From positions 248,001-312,000 of the forward strand of contig CAWENQ010000003.1 of assembly GCA_963810485.1 (NCBI GenBank): DNA of 64,000 bases. Direction: 5' to 3'. A model generated the notes under the pieces. That model was not told the DNA's origin. It did no database searches and worked only from the letters and a program-made list of their open reading frames with translations. Made by a program: the position numbers and the translations under genes. This document shows positions 1 to 9,800 of this stretch, piece by piece (the stretch's first letter is position 1; every line of letters starts with the position of its first letter). Source of the stretch: DATKFM01 sp963810485 (GTDB lineage Bacteria; Pseudomonadota; Alphaproteobacteria; Dongiales; Dongiaceae).

Positions 1-305
1 CACCAGGCGGAGCTGGTGCATGCCCGCCGCCAACGGTTCCGGCGGATCCAATAGCAGCCGTCCGCCCTCGACCTGCAGCAGCGCCGTGACATCGAATTCG
101 TCGAGCTCGACGGCCAGCTCCACGGCTGCGCCCGCGGCGATTTCATCGGGTATGACCAGGACGATCGCTTCATCGGCGGCATAGAAGCTGCCGCCGGCCG
201 GCGGCTGCAATTCCGGAACCCAATCCTGGGCGGCGGCCGGGCTGCAAAAAAGCCAGAGCAGGCCGATAAGCGGCAGCCATTTGTGGTTGCCGAGTTCAGT
301 TTCAA
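1..305 (-). CDS. N-terminal part of an exported protein, cut by the window start
   Basis: An open frame on the minus strand runs from about 305 to the window edge with no stop. A possible TTG start at 305 gives a short polar N-terminus, a hydrophobic Cys-rich stretch (LSACSGFFCSPAAA) and then AQDWVPEL, which reads as a signal peptide with cleavage near AAA-Q. About 75 residues of a beta-strand-rich, acidic domain follow (alternating hydrophobics around EAIVLVIPDEI and ELDEFDVTALLQVEGG). I do not recognise the family. It resembles the first beta-sandwich of large secreted or surface proteins, but that is an impression only. No ATG lies near the start, so the exact start is uncertain. Confidence 0.5.
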   Translation of the reverse strand, partial: MKLNSATTNGCRLSACSGFFAARPPPRIGFRNCSRRPAAASMPPMKRSSWSYPMKSPRAQPWSWPSSSTNSMSRRCCRSRADGCYWIRRNRWRRACTSSAW

Positions 306-684
306 GCCAAGCCGGTCCCGCCATCGCCCGCCCCCGTTACCCGCGGCGCCCCTTCGGCGCATCCTGCCTCCCGGCCGGATGCTCAGCGTGGCGCCGGATC
401 GTGTCGTTCCTGCAAGGCAGGACAGCCGACCTAAAGTCGCGGCGCCGGCTGCCACCTTACACGCTTATGGTCGGCGGTCGAGGGACAGAGGCCCGTGATG
501 GCGATCACAGGTTGGCTAAATCGTCCCAAAGTTGTCCCGGGCCGGTGCGGCGGGTGGCTGCCGGCCCCGGTTTGCACTGACGCGGAACGGCCGATACAAA
601 TCAGCGCCATATGAGGACCGGCCGCCGGCGCTTCCACCCCCTCCACAGTGCCCCGGACCGATCGGAAAAAAGGCAGTAGTTTCA
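306..684. other. Intergenic region upstream of the CocE-type hydrolase
   Basis: This gap of about 380 bases separates a minus-strand exported protein from the plus-strand hydrolase. The short frames here have no convincing start or protein-like composition. The only clear element is the CRP-like palindrome at 494-509. Confidence 0.5.
494..509. promoter_or_regulatory. CRP-like palindrome upstream of the CocE-type gene
   Basis: CGTGATGGCGATCACA matches the CRP/FNR-family consensus TGTGA-N6-TCACA in nine of ten half-site bases. It lies 176 bases before the hydrolase start and points away from the minus-strand gene. Two better copies of the motif occur in the divergent RTX promoter region. Function is inferred from motif only. 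Confidence 0.4.
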
Positions 685-2698
685 ATGAAAACGGTTGAGA
701 AATTCCCACGCCAGGTGAAGGAGATCGAGAACGCCTGGATTACCCTGAAAGACGGTTGCCATCTGGCCGCGCGCATCTGGCTGCCGGCCGATGCGGACAA
801 GGACCCGGTTCCTGCCGTCCTGGAATATTTGCCCTACCGGAAGCGCGACGGCACCTCGGTCCGCGATCAGCTCACCCATCCCTACATGGCCGGCCATGGC
901 TATGCCTGCGTGCGCGTGGATATGCGCGGCAACGGCGAATCCGACGGTCTTATGTGGGACGAATATCTCAAGCAGGAGCAGGACGACGCGCTGGAGGTAA
1001 TCGACTGGCTGGTGAAGCAGCCCTGGTGCAGCGGCACCGTCGGCATGATCGGCATCTCCTGGGGCGGTTTCAACGGGCTGCAGGTCGCCATGCGCCGCCC
1101 GCCGGCCCTGAAGGCGGTGATTTCCATCGAACTCCACGGTCGACCGCTACGCCGATGACATCCACTACAAGGGCGGCTGCCTGCTGAACGAGAATCTCGG
1201 CTGGTCCACCACCATGCTGTCCTACAGCTCGCGCCCGCCCGATCCCGCGCTGGTGGGGCAGCGCTGGCGCGACATGTGGCTGGTGCGCCTCAAGAACGAG
1301 CCGCTGCTGCTGGAGAACTGGCTGCGCCATCAGCATCGCGACGCCTTCTGGAAGCATGGCTCGGTCTGCGAGGACTGGTCGGCGATCCAGGCGGCGGTGC
1401 TGGCGGTCGGCGGCTGGGCCGATGCCTACACCAACGCCGTGCCCCAGCTTGTCGCCAAGCTGAACGCGCCGGTGAAGGGGCTGGTCGGTCCCTGGCTGCA
1501 CAAGTACCCGCATTTCGCCGTGCCAGGCCCGGCCATCGGCTTCCTGCAGGAGGCCGTGCGCTGGTGGGACCGCTGGCTCAAGGACAAGAAGAACGGCGTC
1601 GAGAAGGACCCGCTCTACACCGCCTACATGCAGGACAGCGCGCCGCCCAAGGCCTATTACAAGGAGCGCGCCGGCCGCTGGATCGCCGAGGACAAATGGC
1701 CGTCGAAGAGCATCAAGCCGCTCAAGCTCAAGCTCAACCGCGGCGCGTTGGACAAGCGCGCGCAGCCGGCGCAGAAGCTCACGATCTGCTCGCCGCAGAA
1801 CACCGGCATTGCCGCCGGCGAATACTGCCCGATCTGGCTCGGCGCCGAGCAGCCTGTCGATCAGCGCATCGATGACGGCGGCTCGCTGCTGTTCGACACC
1901 GCGCCGCTGACCTCCGATATCGAGATTTTCGGCGCGGCTGTCGTCGATCTGGAACTCGAGGTGGACAAGCCCCAGGCCAACATCGCCGTGCGGCTCTGCG
2001 ACGTCTTCCCCGGCGGCGAGTCCGCCCGCGTCACCTATGGCGTGCTCAATCTCTGCCACCGCGAGAGCCACGAGAAGCCGTCGCCGCTGAAGCCCGGCAA
2101 GCGTTACCGCGTGCGGGTCCAACTCGACGACGTGGCCTACAGCTTCCCCAAGGGCCACCGCATCCGCCTGGCGATCTCCAACAGCTACTGGCCGCTGATC
2201 TGGCCATCGCCGGAACCGGTGCTGATGACGCTGTTGTCAGGCGCCAAGTCAGAGCTCACGCTGCCGGTGCGCGGCAAGCGCAAGGAGAAGCTGCGCCCGT
2301 TCCCGCCGCCCGAATCCGCGCCGCCGCTGAAGCAGCGTTCCATCCGCGAGGCCAGCAACTACCGCACCTCCGAGATGGACATCGCCAGCGGCGAGTCGAT
2401 CCTGCGCATCGTCGACGATTTCGGCGAGGCGGAGAATCCCGCGCACGGCCTGATCACCGGCTCGATCGGCCGCGAAACCTACCGCATCAAGCCCGACGAT
2501 CCCCTCAGCGCAACGGCGGAGACCCATTGGACCCAGACCCTGCGCCGCGGCGACTGGTCCGTGCGCACGGAAGCCATGACCATGCTGAAAGCGGACAAGG
2601 ACTACTTCCACGTCACCGGCTCGGTCGAAGCCTACGAGGACGGCAAGCTGGTGCAGGAAAAGAAGTGGAACACGAAGATCAAGCGGGAGCTGGTGTGA
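685..2698 (+). CDS. CocE/NonD family hydrolase (S15 peptidase fold), interrupted by one frameshift
   Basis: Alpha/beta hydrolase of the X-Pro dipeptidyl-peptidase/cocaine esterase family, likely cleaving ester or amide bonds of an unknown substrate. The frame opens at ATG 685 and carries the nucleophile elbow GISWGG with Ser125. It is then lost near 1129, where the product should read ISI-N-STVDRYADD. Removing one base (an extra G at 1129) joins it to the frame that runs to 2698. The downstream part has the family Asp in GGWADAY and His in GPWLHKYPHF, followed by a C-terminal PepX_C-type beta-sandwich. The repaired protein is about 670 residues, the usual length. Because both halves remain well conserved, a sequencing error or very recent mutation is likelier than an old pseudogene. 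Confidence 0.85.
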
Positions 2699-2719
2699 AC
2701 GGCCGGCGGGAGATCTTGC

Positions 2720-3193
2720 ATGTACAAGCGTCCCCTGGTTCCGGCTGATTTCGTTGTGCCGGCGGGTTTCCGGCACAAGGAATTCATCGCCCGCATGCTG
2801 AGCGTGCGCGACCTGATTCCCGACTATGACGCCGTGATGAACACCGAGAAGGACCTGGTCGGCGTGATGGAACCGGACAGCGAGTGGCCCCGGGGCCTGA
2901 CGCTGGAGGAAGACCTGATCGACCTTGGCTGGCACCAGCGCGAGTTCACGCTGCGCCATTCCTTCGCCTACACCGTGATGGCCCCCGATGAGTCGCTTTG
3001 TCTCGGCTGCTGCTACATCAATCCCAGCGATCTGCCGGGCTTCGATGCGATGGCCTTCTATTGGGTGCGGTCCAGCCACAAGCATCTGGAAGATGCCCTG
3101 GGTGCCAGCTTCCGCCGCTTCTTGGCTGACTGGCCCTTTTCCCGCGTGGCGTTCCCGGGCCGCGACCATCCCTGGCCGGAGCGCGGTGCTTAG
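2720..3193 (+). CDS. GNAT-like acetyltransferase family protein
   Basis: A 157-residue protein starting 21 bases after the hydrolase stop, so probably co-transcribed with it. The middle (HSFAYTVMAPDESLCLGCCYINPS) has the beta4-beta5 pattern of GNAT folds, where a hydrophobic strand is followed by G-C-Y-I-x-P. The end (DWPFSRVAFPGRDHPW) matches small uncharacterised GNAT relatives of Alphaproteobacteria. The acetyl-CoA pyrophosphate loop (Q/RxxGxG/A) is not evident, so activity is unproven. The substrate is unknown. Confidence 0.6.
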   Translation: MYKRPLVPADFVVPAGFRHKEFIARMLSVRDLIPDYDAVMNTEKDLVGVMEPDSEWPRGLTLEEDLIDLGWHQREFTLRHSFAYTVMAPDESLCLGCCYINPSDLPGFDAMAFYWVRSSHKHLEDALGASFRRFLADWPFSRVAFPGRDHPWPERGA

Positions 3194-3221
3194 AAGGAGC
3201 TAGAGATCCAACCTCACCGGC

Positions 3222-6200
3222 TCAAATCGCCCCTGCGAGCTGCAGATTGCCGCCGGCGACCAGTTCATCGACGGTCACGTTGGGATAGCTGGCCAGCACT
3301 GCGACATCGATGAACTTGCCGCCGCCGGCAAGTCCGTTGGCGTCCACCTGCAGCACCATGTTGCCGCCGGCGAAGACGATCCGGACGAAATCGTTTGGAT
3401 TGGACAGGCCCTCGGCATAGCCCACCAGCAGGTCGACCAGATCTAGCGTGTCGCCCGTCGGGCCAAGCTCGAAATTCAGGATCGTGTCCTTCCCGCTCGA
3501 GGACTTGTCGAAGCGGTAGGTGTCGCTGCTGCCCAAGCCGCCGTCGAGCACATCGAATCCCGCGCCGCCGTGCAGGTTGTCGCTGCCGTCGCCGCCGATC
3601 AGCGTGTCGTTGCCGCCACCGCCGCTGAGATTGTCGAAGGAACCCTGGCCATCGAGCTTGTTGGCGCCGCTGTTACCCTCGATCACGTTACCGAGCGCGT
3701 TGCCTGTGCCATTGATGTTCGCCTTGCCGGTCAGCGTCAGGTAGTCGACGCCGCCGCCGATGGTGTGGTTGACGGAAGCGAAGACGCGATCGAAAGCGCC
3801 GTCCGAGCCGCCGTCCGACGTTACATCGCTGGCGTTGTCGACGATGATCGTATCGCTGCCCTTCCCGCCATCCATCGTGTCGGCGCCGCCCATGCCGTTG
3901 AGGGTATCATCACCCAAACCGCCGGTAAGGCTATTGGCGAGCCCATTGCCGGTGCCTTTGAAGCCTGAGAGGTCAAAGGAAAGAAAGGTCAGATCCTCGA
4001 CTTCCGCACCCAATGTATAGGAGTTCAAGGCAAGGACGGTATCATGTCCGCCACCGGCGGATTCATTGACGACGTCGCTGTTGTCTTTGACGACGTATTT
4101 GTCGTCACCCTTGCCGCCCGACATCGTATCGTTGCCGTTATTGCCGCCCAGGAAATTGTCCAAGTCGTTGCCAATCAGCAGATTGTTGAGAAAATTGCCG
4201 ACGCCTTCCGTCGCCGATCCGATGAGGATGAGATTCTCGATGTTGGCTTCAAGGCTAAACGACACGTTGCTATAAACCGTGTCGATCCCGCCATTGGGGC
4301 CGGCCGTGTCCTCAGTTACGAAATCATTGTCGCCGACATAGTAGGTGTCGTTGCCCCAGCCACCACGCAGGTCATCGGAGGCGCCATCGTCCACGCCGCC
4401 GTCGAGGGTGTCTTTGCCGACCTCGCCGGAAAGCAGATCCGCGCCGCCCAGGCCGAGCAGCTTGTTGGCGCTGAAGTTGCCGACGATGACGTTGACGTCG
4501 TCATTGCCGGTGCCGTTGATTGCGGCTTTGCCGGTGAGGTACATGTCGTCCATCGTGAAATGCAGAGTATGGCTGACGGAGCTGTACACGAGGTCGAAAG
4601 CGTCCGTGTCGTTGGCCTCTTCGGCCTTGTCCCCGGCATTGTCGACGATGTAGGTGTCATCGCCGGCTCCGCCGTTCATGGAGTCTGCGCCGGTTCCGCC
4701 ATCCAGGAGGTCTCTGTCGTTTCCTCCGCTTAGAGTGTCGTTGCCGGCTGCTCCGTATAGGTCATCTTTACCGTTCCCGCCGGAAAGGCCGTCGTTACCG
4801 CCCGCGCCCATAAGCGTGTCGTTGCCGGCGTTGCCGGTGAGGCCGTTCGCACTTGCGTTGCCGACAATCTTGTTGTTGAGGTCGTTGCCGCTTCCGCCCT
4901 CCGCTTTGCCGGTCAGGGTCAGGTTTTCGATGCCGATTCCGATCGAGTGGCCCACGGAGGCGAAGATCTGATCGATGCCCGTGGTGCCGCTGTCGGAAGT
5001 GAGGTCCGCCATATGCTCGACGTAGTACGTATCGCTGCCGTCACCGCCATCCATGATGTCGGGGCCGGCCTTGCCGTCGAGCTTGTTGTTGCCGCTGTTG
5101 CCGTACAGCTCGTCGGAGGAGGCGCTGCCGGTGGCATTGATGTTGGCGGTACCGTCCAGCCTTAGGATCTCCACATGGGTCGGGAGCGTCAGGCTGATCA
5201 TGCTGACGATGGTATCGAAACCTTCCTCGTTCAGCTCGATGACCTTGTCGCCGGCGTTGTCGACGTAATATTTGTCGTCTCCTTTGCCGCCGGTCATCTT
5301 GTCGGCGCCGCCCTCGCCGGCGATGACATTGTTCACGTCGTTGCCGCGGATGATGTTGGCCAGCGCGTTGCCGAAACCTTCGATGGCCCCGCCCGTCAGC
5401 GTGAGATTCTCGATGGCCTGGCCGCTGAGGGAATAGCTGACGCCGCTGATCACGAGATCGGTGCCGCCGCCCGCCGCTTCAAATACAAAGTCGCCGCCGT
5501 CGACGATGTAGGTGTCATTGCCGCCGCCGCCGGCCATGATGTCCTCGCCGCCGCCGCCGTCGATGGTGTTGGCGCCGGAGTTACCGCCTAGTCCGTTGTT
5601 GCCGGCCGTGCCGGTCAGGCCGACCGACGCTTTGCCCAAGAGGACGCCGTTCTCGATGCTCGAGAGCGCGTTGAGGTCCAGGCTGACATTGCGCATCCAG
5701 CGCACGGTGTCCGTGCCGTCGCCGCCGAACTCGAAGATCGAATCGCCGGCATTGTCGATGACATAGGTGTCGTTGCCCGCGCCGCCGCCCATGAAATCCG
5801 CGCCGGCGCCGCCGTCGATCGTGTCGTTGCCGCCGCCGCCACCGAGCGCATTGCCCAGGGCGTTGCCGAGGATAGAGTTGTTCAGCACGTTTCCGTTGGC
5901 GGTGGTGGCTTTGCCTGTCAGGGTCAGGTTTTCGATACCGTTGCCAAGGTCGTGGTCGACGAAACTGATAACCAGATCGGTGCCGCCAAAGGCGTCCGCG
6001 TTGCTCTCGGCGGCCACATCGCCCGCATTATCCACGAAATAAACATCGTCCTGGTCGCCGCCGTCCATGGAGTCGGCGCCGGCCCCACCGTCTAGCCGGT
6101 CGTTACCGCCGCCGGCGAAGAGGGTGTCATTGCCGAGGCCACCGATCAGCGTGTCATTGTCCGTAGGCCCGCCGCTGTCGGGCGAGTAGGGCGGCGGCGT

Positions 6201-6344
6201 GCCGCCGATGCCCGATCCATCGCCATAGCCGTAGAGCATGTCGTTACCGGCGGCGCCGTTGAGGCTGTCCCTGCCTTTGAAGTCGCCAGCATCGAAGTTG
6301 CCGACGATGGTGTCGTCGAGCAGCGTTCCCGTGATCTTGGCCAT
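3222..6344 (-). CDS. RTX calcium-binding protein, type I secretion substrate
   Basis: A 1040-residue secreted-type protein made of RTX nonapeptides (GGxGxDxxx, such as GGNDRLDGGAGAD) alternating with beta-rich modules of about 100 residues. Each module carries VDNAGD, a DTVxSSVSxTL-like strand and IENLTLTGKA-xxNGTGN. There is no N-terminal signal peptide. The C-terminus (KDTILNFELGPTGDTLDLVDLLVGY, then about 60 residues ending NLQLAGAI) looks like the type I secretion target domain of the VC_A0849 subclass. Calcium binding folds such proteins outside the cell. The ATG at 6344 follows a strong GGGAGGAGAG ribosome site. No T1SS transporter genes are in the window. Role unknown: matrix, adhesin or surface protein are all possible. 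Confidence 0.88.
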   Translation of the reverse strand: MAKITGTLLDDTIVGNFDAGDFKGRDSLNGAAGNDMLYGYGDGSGIGGTPPPYSPDSGGPTDNDTLIGGLGNDTLFAGGGNDRLDGGAGADSMDGGDQDDVYFVDNAGDVAAESNADAFGGTDLVISFVDHDLGNGIENLTLTGKATTANGNVLNNSILGNALGNALGGGGGNDTIDGGAGADFMGGGAGNDTYVIDNAGDSIFEFGGDGTDTVRWMRNVSLDLNALSSIENGVLLGKASVGLTGTAGNNGLGGNSGANTIDGGGGEDIMAGGGGNDTYIVDGGDFVFEAAGGGTDLVISGVSYSLSGQAIENLTLTGGAIEGFGNALANIIRGNDVNNVIAGEGGADKMTGGKGDDKYYVDNAGDKVIELNEEGFDTIVSMISLTLPTHVEILRLDGTANINATGSASSDELYGNSGNNKLDGKAGPDIMDGGDGSDTYYVEHMADLTSDSGTTGIDQIFASVGHSIGIGIENLTLTGKAEGGSGNDLNNKIVGNASANGLTGNAGNDTLMGAGGNDGLSGGNGKDDLYGAAGNDTLSGGNDRDLLDGGTGADSMNGGAGDDTYIVDNAGDKAEEANDTDAFDLVYSSVSHTLHFTMDDMYLTGKAAINGTGNDDVNVIVGNFSANKLLGLGGADLLSGEVGKDTLDGGVDDGASDDLRGGWGNDTYYVGDNDFVTEDTAGPNGGIDTVYSNVSFSLEANIENLILIGSATEGVGNFLNNLLIGNDLDNFLGGNNGNDTMSGGKGDDKYVVKDNSDVVNESAGGGHDTVLALNSYTLGAEVEDLTFLSFDLSGFKGTGNGLANSLTGGLGDDTLNGMGGADTMDGGKGSDTIIVDNASDVTSDGGSDGAFDRVFASVNHTIGGGVDYLTLTGKANINGTGNALGNVIEGNSGANKLDGQGSFDNLSGGGGNDTLIGGDGSDNLHGGAGFDVLDGGLGSSDTYRFDKSSSGKDTILNFELGPTGDTLDLVDLLVGYAEGLSNPNDFVRIVFAGGNMVLQVDANGLAGGGKFIDVAVLASYPNVTVDELVAGGNLQLAGAI

Positions 6345-6584
6345 GACTCTCCTCCCACAGTGTTACCTGCGCAGCTTCTGCTGGGCCGCGTTGCATCCGG
6401 GTGTCCCGAGTTGACGGAGCCAACGGCACGGCGGAGGGCGCTCCCGCCGCGTCAGTCCACACGCCACCGCCCGTCCGCGTTGCAGGGGCGGGTATTATTT
6501 CCTGCGCCGATGGTAACGGGGGTTGGCGCGAAAATCCATGCAATCCTTCGCGCCGGTATGGTAAAGCGCACCGGGCGGCTACAA

Positions 6585-6600
6585 TGTGATGGTCGTCACT
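6585..6600. promoter_or_regulatory. CRP-like palindrome, RTX promoter region, copy 1
   Basis: TGTGATGGTCGTCACT matches TGTGA-N6-TCACA in nine of ten half-site positions. It lies about 240 bases upstream of the minus-strand RTX start and about 300 upstream of the plus-strand RTX start. Confidence 0.45.
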
Positions 6601-6695
6601 GATCGGGTCACGGCCGGTAAGCTGAACAAAGTCCTCGCTGTAACCTTAACGCGCCGGAGGCGTAAACGCTTATCCGCTCGATTTTCACGGCAACT

Positions 6696-6711
6696 TGTGA
6701 TAGCAATCACA
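6696..6711. promoter_or_regulatory. CRP-like palindrome, RTX promoter region, copy 2 (perfect half-sites)
   Basis: TGTGATAGCAATCACA is an exact TGTGA-N6-TCACA palindrome, the textbook binding site of CRP and close relatives. It is 111 bases from copy 1, close to a whole number of helical turns. It lies about 190 bases before the 6900 gene. Confidence 0.6.
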
Positions 6712-6899
6712 CCCGCCGCGCTGCGCCCGGGTGGATGATAAGAGAAGCCGAAACAGCGACGGCGCGGTGGGCAATCGCCAGGGAAAGAGTAGAGCGTTTC
6801 GAACCTGAACCGGCTCCCAAGGGAACCGGCGACACCGGGCTCGTCGCCCGCCCGCAACCCATCTCCGGACATTCTAGAGCGCAAGAGGATTGATCTCTC

Positions 6900-9800
6900 A
6901 TGGCCCTAATCAATGGAACTGCCGGCGCCGAAACCCTTGCCGGCACCGCCGCGAACGACACGGTCATCGGCAAGGCCGGCAACGACACGGCGTCGATGGG
7001 CGCCGGCAATGACCTGTTCGTCTGGAATCCCGGCGACGGCAACGACGTGATCGAGGGACAGAAGGGTGTCGATACCCTGCGGTTCAATGCCGCGGATGAC
7101 TCTGAAACCATCAGCATTGCCGCCGTGGCCGGCGGTCGCATCTCGCTCACGCGCGGCAGCGACGTGTTGGATCTGAACGATGTAGAGCGCATCCAGATCA
7201 CCGCATCCGGCGGTGGCGACCTGGTGATCGTCAACGATCTCACGGGGACTGATGTCAAGTTCGTGGCGATCGACCTGGCCGCCGATCCGGGCGGCAAGGC
7301 CGGCGACGGTGTATTCGATATCCCCCTCGTTTACGGCAGTGACAGCAGTAACAACATTAATATCGGCTCCGTCGGGAAGGCCGTGTCCATCACCGGACTC
7401 GCGGCGCAAACGGTCATCGCTCATGCGGACGCAACGGATCTCCTGATCGTCGCCAGCAAGGCCGGCGACGACAAAATCAACGCCTCGAAGCTCGCAGCCG
7501 GCATCTTGCTGCTGCAGGTGAACGCCGACGATGGCAACGACACGGTCACAGGCAGCGCGGGCGCCGACAACATAACAGGCGGCGTCGGCAATGATTCCGT
7601 CGCCGGCGGTCCCGGCAGTGACACGCTGAGCGGCTTCGACGGCAACGACACCCTTACCGGCGGCAAGGGCGACGACCAGGTCTTTGGCGAGATCGGCGAC
7701 GATGTCATCATCTACAATTCCGGCGATGGCACCGATCTTGTCGAGGGCGGTGACGGCACCGACCGGCTCAATATCAACGGCAGCGCCGCTGCCGAGATCT
7801 TTACCGCCACGGCCAATGGCACGCGCGTACGCTTCGATCGGCTCTCGCCCGCGCCATTCGCCATCGACATCGGCACGACCGAGAGCCTGGTGCTCAAGGC
7901 CGGCGCCGGCAACGATAAATTCTTCGCAACTGGCAATCTCGCGGCGCTCATTGCCATCAGCGTCGACGGCGGCGCCGGCAACGACACGCTACTGGGCGGC
8001 AACGGAGTCGACACGCTCTTCGGCGGCGAGAACAATGATTTCATCGACGGCAACCAGGGCAACGATGTTGCGTTTCTCGGCAATGGCAATGATGCGTTCC
8101 AATGGGATCCGGGTGACGGCAGCGACATCGTCGAAGGGCAGGGTGGAATCGACAAGCTGATCTTCAATGGCAGCGCCGGCGCCGAAATATTCGCTCTTTC
8201 CCCCAACGGCGGTCGCGCGCTGCTGACGCGCAATCTCGGCAACATCGTGATGGACCTGGACGATGTCGAGCGCATCGAGATCAATGCCCTCGGCGGCGCC
8301 GACAGCGTCACCGTCAACGATATGGCGGGCACCGACGTCAAGCAAGTCGCGGTCAACCTGGCGGCACTAGGCGCCGGCGACGGCGCAACCGATGTTGTGA
8401 TCGTCAACGGCACAAACAACAATAACAGCATCAATGTCGGCCTCATCGGCAAGAATATCGCCGTCACCGGCCTGGCGGCGGTGACGACGATCGCCGGTGC
8501 GGAAGCCTCCGATGGCCTCACCGTCAACGGCCTGGGCGGCGACGACAAGATCGGCGCCTCGAAGCTGTCGGCCGGCCTCATCACGCTCACCCTCGATGCC
8601 GGCTCCGGCGATGACACCGTCGCCGGCAGTCTCGGCGCCGACTTCCTGCTCGGCGGCGACGGCAACGATCTGATTGTCGGCGACGACGGCAATGATGTTG
8701 CCTTCCTCGGCGCCGGCAACGACCTGTTCGTCTGGAACAATGGCGACGGCAGCGATGTCGTGGAAGGGCAGGGTGACATCGACACCCTGCGATTCACCGG
8801 CTCCGGCGTGGCCGAAATCATTTCGATCAGCGCCAATGGTGGACGCGCCCTGCTGATTCGCGACGTTAGTGCCGTCGTCATGGACATGGACGACGTGGAG
8901 CATTTGCAGATCCGCGCCGGCGGCGGCGCCGACAATATCGTGATCAACGACCTCACGGGCACGGATGTCACGGAGATCGTGGTCGATCTCGCGGCGGTGC
9001 CGGGCGGCGTCGCACCCGACACCAAGGTCGACTTCGTCACCATCGGCGGCACTGCCGCCATTGACCAGATCAAGATCGCCTCGGTGGGCAACCAGATCAT
9101 CACGACGGGGCTTCCGGACCTGGTGACCCTCATCCATGGCGCCAAGTCGGACATCCTGACCATCAATGGGCTCGGCGGCAACGACGTGATCGACGCCCAG
9201 TCGCTGCTGGCCGGCAAGATTTCCCTGCAGATGGCGGGCGGACTCGGCGCGGATGTGTTTATCGGCAGCGCCGGCAACGACACGGTCACGGGCGGCGACG
9301 GCGACGACACGGCCCTATTGGGGTTGGGCAACGACGTCTTTGTCTGGAACCCCGGCGACGACAACGACACGGTCGAAGGCCAGGCCGGTCTCGATACGCT
9401 GAGATTCAACGGCTCGAATGCCTCCGAGAATATCGACATCTCCGCCAATGGCGGCCGCGCCCTGTTCTTCCGCGACGTCGCCAACGTCGTCATGGACCTC
9501 AATGACGTCGAGCGCATCGAGTTTCAAGCCCTTGGCGGTTTCGACAATATCTCTGTCCACGACCTCTCGGGCACAGACGTCAAGCAGGTCGTAATCGACC
9601 TGTCCTCGCCCATCGGCGGCGGCGACGGTGCGGCCGACAAGGTCACGGTTGACGGCACCGCTTCCGCCGACAAGATCAGCGTAACGCTGATCTCCGGCGA
9701 CGTATCGGTCAACGGGCTGTCGTCCCAGGTGATCATCGACGATGCCGAAGCAGCCAATGACCGGCTGGTCATCCTCGGCTTTGGCGGCAACGATCTGATT

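Larger units (their letters stand above)
6345..6899. other. Divergent promoter region between two RTX genes
   Basis: This 555-base gap separates two divergent RTX genes. It holds two CRP-like palindromes, at 6585-6600 and 6696-6711. No convincing gene is present; the short frames in it are not protein-like. Confidence 0.6.

Noticed and set aside
3222..6344. Regularly spaced repeats that could suggest a CRISPR array
   Set aside because: The repeats are in-frame codons of RTX nonapeptides and beta modules, with variable sequence and no fixed repeat-spacer length.
7712..9517. A 601-codon minus-strand frame opposite the RTX gene
   Set aside because: Antisense of GC-rich RTX repeats; the Ser/Pro/Leu repeats simply reflect the GGxGxD codons.
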